From Deltaproteobacteria bacterium (GTDB taxonomy: Bacteria > Desulfobacterota > Binatia > Binatales > Binataceae): a stretch of 35,612 nt of DNA. How positions within the stretch are numbered: the stretch's first letter is position 1; each line of letters starts with the position of its first letter. A program made the position numbers and the translations under genes. Under the pieces are notes generated by a model, which had not been told where the DNA came from, made no database searches, and saw only the letters and a list, made by a program, of their open reading frames with translations. Positions 33,349 through 35,612 of the stretch are shown one piece after another. The stretch is from positions 1-35,612 of the forward strand of contig JAFAHS010000240.1 of assembly GCA_019237115.1 (NCBI GenBank), read 5' to 3'.

Positions 33349-33864
33349 CTACGCTCTACTGCGGCCACGAGCAATCGCCTTGCGTACTTTACGCACGTCC
33401 TCCGAAGGCGCGAGCGATCGCTGGCCAAGAGAATCGATCGCAAATACTGTGGTGATCCAGCCAAGTGCCGATAGCTGATCCCTGGTCGCAGACAAATAAT
33501 CGCTCGGACTTAGGGTCGCAGGGACGTTCCTATCCAGCGTGATGAATTCCCCTCGTTCCGGCACCCACCCGCGCCATCTCCGGTGACTTCCACCGAGATT
33601 GGCCACCGTGATCGGTTGCGTCCCGACATTCGTCACGTTGTAGACGAGCAGCGCATCAGGAACTGATCCATCATCAACAGGAAGGAGGACGGACGCTTCC
33701 TTCTGCACCACACGTCGACCCACAAAACATCTGACTTTGAGTTTCCCTCGATTCGTCCGCCACGTGTACACGTTCCAGAAGAAAACGACTGTGGCGAGAA
33801 AGGCTCCGTAGAGCGCGATTGAAAGGCCTAACCAATCTTTGGGAGGAGCGCTACTCGAGGGCAT
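33349..33864 (-). CDS. membrane-anchored protein with Ig-like soluble domain
   Basis: 171 residues. A short Pro/Ser-rich start is followed by one membrane helix (LGLSIALYGAFLATVVFFW, about 12-30) and a soluble region with beta-sandwich character: LKVRCFVGRRV, DALLVYNVTNVGTQPITVANLGG, a WVPERG turn and LGWITTVFAIDSLG. The NVGTQPITVANLG stretch resembles the edge strand of Ig-like domains in element-encoded anti-phage or sensing proteins. I cannot name a family. A TATAAT-like box lies about 42 nt upstream (33906-33911 on the complement). Confidence 0.72.
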   Translation of the reverse strand: MPSSSAPPKDWLGLSIALYGAFLATVVFFWNVYTWRTNRGKLKVRCFVGRRVVQKEASVLLPVDDGSVPDALLVYNVTNVGTQPITVANLGGSHRRWRGWVPERGEFITLDRNVPATLSPSDYLSATRDQLSALGWITTVFAIDSLGQRSLAPSEDVRKVRKAIARGRSRA

Positions 33865-34006
33865 ACAGTCTCCTCTAGCGCGGGCTAGGACGTCATCATC
33901 GCACTATTATAAGTCACTATCTCACGTTCCGGGGTAAGCCTAGCGTAAAAACACGAATATCCGTTCCGTATTGTCTTTTCTGAGTCCATTCAGAACAATG
34001 TAATGT

Positions 34007-34630
34007 TCAGACGGAATCGGCTGTTCGCCAACTAAGTACGAGCGCCTGAGCCGCCTTGACGAATTTTTCTATTGCATCCTCTGTCAGAAGGGCAAACTTC
34101 ACAATCGGTTGTTGCTTGCCCAAAAACTTCGCGCGGTCGAACCCCTTTATCTCGGACAGTGTTGACCGAAACGCTTTCAGTGCGTCCGCTGGGGCCTGGT
34201 ACTTTTCAATCTCACTGAACGCGGCTTGCAAATCGCCTTTTGAAGCCCAGAAGATAGATCGCAGTGAGCCTCCCACGTCGGCCTTGAACGCTATGCCGAC
34301 CTTTCCAGGCTCTATCTCATAATCGAACCCCTTCCAGCGATCGAGCAACAATTGAAACATTTTTCTTGCTTGGTCATCAGGACAATTTGCCAAGGCCTGG
34401 TCAATCGTAATGGCCGCAGATCCTGAAGGTGAAGTTGGCACAAACTCACCATGTGTTTGAGGAGCGAGAATTTCCAAGTGATCGGTTTTGTAGGTATGAA
34501 GCTCGAGTGCTTGCAGTCTCAGTCCGGTTCCACTGCCGGATATGTAGGCTATGATTTTTTTCAAATGCTCGTTCATCTCATCGACAACGATGAACAAGCG
34601 AAAAGACCCGGACTGCAGGTTGTTCCTCAA
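34007..34630 (-). CDS. PD-(D/E)XK nuclease-family protein, C-terminal part (split by frameshift)
   Basis: 207 residues from TTG 34630 as read. The sequence just upstream in the same frame is also protein-like (SITELWADKNLGEPPDDLSD) back to about 34694, then meets the other half in a different frame. SFRLFIVVDEMNEHLKKIIAYI and ALELHTYKTDHLEILAPQ match the region that follows the nuclease core in NucS/DUF91-type proteins. The last part (FKADVGGSLRSIFWASKGDL) may bind substrate. Read with the N-terminal half at 34660-35034 it is one protein of about 340 residues. As it stands this fragment has no nuclease residues. Confidence 0.78.
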   Translation of the reverse strand: MRNNLQSGSFRLFIVVDEMNEHLKKIIAYISGSGTGLRLQALELHTYKTDHLEILAPQTHGEFVPTSPSGSAAITIDQALANCPDDQARKMFQLLLDRWKGFDYEIEPGKVGIAFKADVGGSLRSIFWASKGDLQAAFSEIEKYQAPADALKAFRSTLSEIKGFDRAKFLGKQQPIVKFALLTEDAIEKFVKAAQALVLSWRTADSV

Positions 34631-34659
34631 GTTGTCCGAAAGGTCATCCGGCGGCTCTC

Positions 34660-35034
34660 CTAAGTTTTTGTCAGCCCAAAGTTCGGTAATCGACTTCCCT
34701 TCTTTGCCCGAAAGATTCCATCGAACTCATGGAACGACATTTTCCATAGATAGGCTGCGTACTCCAGGATCTGGCCGATCACCTTGCGACGCACTTCGGG
34801 ATCCTTCGCCAGCTTCGTTTCGACGATTAAGACGTTACCTTCGCTGTCGATCCCCAACAGATCTGTATAGCCCGAACCAGGCAGGCCCGCCTCCTTGATA
34901 AACACAGCCGGTCGATCTTGGCTTACTAATTCCGGAGCCTCGTACAGCATCTTCTGGAGTTCTGCTTCAGCTACGAACTGGACGTCATTGGCTCGCTGCC
35001 ATTTTCCGCCTTCGGGCCGAACAAGGATTGGCAT
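34660..35034 (-). CDS. PD-(D/E)XK nuclease-family protein, N-terminal part (split by frameshift)
   Basis: 124 residues. It has an early helix (FVAEAELQKMLYEAPELV with Glu23/Glu25), then GSGYTDLLGIDSEGNVLIVETKLAK: Asp58 and Glu72-Thr-Lys74 give the catalytic D-(E)xK of the restriction-endonuclease fold. RRKVIGQILEYAAYLWKM is the standard helix after it. After FRAKKG the frame ends at 34660, while the neighbouring frame continues smoothly. A single inserted or deleted base between about 34694 and 34711, near GGGAAG, would restore one gene. It is the distal cargo of the element; a role in defence is inference. Confidence 0.8.
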   Translation of the reverse strand: MPILVRPEGGKWQRANDVQFVAEAELQKMLYEAPELVSQDRPAVFIKEAGLPGSGYTDLLGIDSEGNVLIVETKLAKDPEVRRKVIGQILEYAAYLWKMSFHEFDGIFRAKKGSRLPNFGLTKT

Positions 35035-35055
35035 TGGCTATCTCTTTCCTTTAAG

Positions 35056-35175
35056 CTCGAATTGCTGTGGCTCCCGGTTGATCGAGCAGGGCAGCTGGTC
35101 ACCCGCGAAGAGATTCTGGAGAGGGTCTGGGGTAAGGGTGTCTTCGTCGACAGTGAAACGAGCATTAACCCTTGA
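35056..35175 (+). pseudogene. fragment of winged-helix (OmpR/CadC-type) regulator
   Basis: The plus strand reads LVTREEILERVWGKGVFVDSE, the recognition-helix and wing segment of a trans_reg_C domain, inside an open stretch ending SINP and a stop. The expected continuation (TAIRKLR or similar) is missing and no start is seen before it. The break point coincides with the end of the transposase-like scrap on the other strand, so it is a remnant of a gene cut by insertion or deletion. Confidence 0.65.
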
Positions 35176-35219
35176 TATCTCTGCCTGATCGCATCCTTAA
35201 GTTCTCGCCGTGTTGCCAT
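35166..35219 (-). pseudogene. transposase N-terminal scrap
   Basis: The complement from ATG 35219 reads MATRRELKDAIRQRYQGL, which looks like the conserved start of an integrase-core (DDE) transposase family that begins METRRELIxAVxxRYR. It stops making sense where it meets the regulator fragment. Upstream in frame is MARQLS, also usual leader material. Too short for more than a remnant. Confidence 0.55.
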
Positions 35220-35433
35220 GCTCAGTTGCCTCGCCATCTCCGCCACCACCCCGCAGCCCTTCCGCTGCCGGGTAGCAGTTTACGTGAGGCAACGACCCGC
35301 GACTCGGTAACAAAAATCGTGAGTCAATGCGGCAAAAGAAATGATTGACGCGGCGCATTCATGTCACCCAGTGCAGCTGTCCAGAGATTTGGGCCCAAAG
35401 GTTGGAGCGGGGAGCCCTCTCCGGCGGTCGCGT
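35220..35433. other. right-flank spacer, no gene seen
   Basis: 214 bases between the element scar and the antiporter gene with no convincing frame. GTTGCCTC (35225-35232) and GAGGCAAC (35286-35293) form an 8-base inverted repeat about 53 nt apart. If the element ended here these might be remnants of an insertion-sequence end, but nothing else supports it. Confidence 0.3.
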
Positions 35434-35612
35434 TCAAGGCACGATCGCAAAGAACAGGAAGGCTCCCAGGATCACCAGGTGCACGGCACCCTGGAGCACC
35501 GTGGTGCGCCCGGCGGCTAGCGTCATCACGGATAGCAGCAGGGTCAGAGCGAGCAGCACCTCCTGCTTCGATCCCAATCCAAGCATTAGAGGCGTACCGA
35601 GCACGATCGAGA
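35434..35612 (-). CDS. Ca2+/H+ antiporter (Cax/ChaA family), C-terminus only
   Basis: The complement from the window edge reads in one frame to a TGA at 35436-35434: about 59 residues with two membrane helices, LLALTLLLSVMTLAAGRTTV and QGAVHLVILGAFLFFAIVP. The GRTTVLQGAVHLV motif is typical of the last helices of bacterial Ca2+:cation exchangers. The start lies beyond the window. It forms the right flank of the element, with moaA on the left. Confidence 0.78.
   Translation of the reverse strand, partial: SIVLGTPLMLGLGSKQEVLLALTLLLSVMTLAAGRTTVLQGAVHLVILGAFLFFAIVP

Larger units (their letters stand above)
27632..35219. mobile_element. integrated element (satellite-like) with integrase, AlpA, DUF3631 and cargo
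   Basis: Between moaA and a Ca2+/H+ antiporter gene lies a block whose convincing genes all run leftward. It has a tyrosine integrase at the left end, AlpA-like and DUF3631 genes in the middle and a distal cargo of three proteins. It is visibly less GC-rich than the flanks and includes a long stretch without convincing genes, fragments and two frame breaks. No capsid, tail, relaxase or type IV secretion genes are seen, so it is more like a phage satellite or minimal integrative element than a full prophage or ICE. The left boundary is set by the end of moaA; the right boundary is approximate, near the transposase scrap at 35166-35219. No direct-repeat attachment pair or tRNA target was found by eye. 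Confidence 0.75.

Noticed and set aside
35225..35293. 8-base GTTGCCTC/GAGGCAAC inverted repeat as IS ends
   Set aside because: Only 53 bases lie between the arms and there is no transposase or target duplication; kept only as a note in the spacer entry.

Overview
The window is GC-rich, densely packed bacterial chromosome. Lipoprotein signals (cyclophilin, MlaD-like protein), a twin-arginine translocase, an RND/MMPL exporter of the hopanoid-transporter type and an MCE/MlaD-like protein point to a diderm bacterium. Two luciferase-like (F420/flavin) oxidoreductases, paired ArsA-type ATPases and a DUF4911-like protein fit poorly cultured, high-GC soil lineages near the old Deltaproteobacteria (for example Binatota or Rokubacteria). 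That placement is inference from gene content; no rRNA or marker gene is present to settle it. No rRNA, tRNA or CRISPR array was seen.

Positions 1-27631 look like chromosomal backbone. In order: a PHP phosphoesterase (cut by the left edge) behind a lipoprotein cyclophilin; an alpha/beta hydrolase downstream of a luciferase-like monooxygenase; a divergent GH29-type alpha-L-fucosidase; an FHA-TM-CAP fusion protein translated just after an HDAC-family deacetylase; tatA-tatC; a GH15 glucoamylase; a DUF4911-like gene divergent from two overlapping ArsA/Get3-type ATPases; a phasin-like protein divergent from a small membrane protein; a secreted alpha/beta hydrolase; a four-gene run (F420-type LLM oxidoreductase, MlaD-like lipoprotein, APH-fold phosphotransferase, small helical protein); a leftward run (flavin reductase, GH105/88 hydrolase, isocitrate/isopropylmalate-type dehydrogenase); DUF971; a glycine-rich secreted protein; a 1110-residue MMPL exporter with a TPR tail; two short membrane or lipoprotein genes; and moaA.

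Positions about 27632-35220 are an integrated mobile element between moaA and a Ca2+/H+ antiporter gene (cut by the right edge). All its convincing genes run leftward and it is visibly less GC-rich than the flanks. It carries a tyrosine integrase overlapped by a 53-residue GxLGG/AT-hook-like ORF, a small membrane protein, a DUF3631 replication-type ATPase coupled to a small upstream gene, an AlpA-like excisionase whose frame is broken, about 870 bases of non-coding or decayed DNA with several perfect dyads, and a distal cargo set: a coiled-coil zinc-ribbon protein, a membrane-anchored Ig-like protein, and a PD-(D/E)XK nuclease split by a frameshift. The integrase/AlpA/DUF3631 core with no capsid, tail or conjugation genes resembles a phage satellite or minimal integrative element. 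The right edge is a scar where a winged-helix regulator fragment abuts a transposase N-terminus.

The observations I rate most worth a second look are the element and its distal cargo, the two frame breaks in it, the FHA-CAP/deacetylase pair, and the MMPL-TPR fusion.
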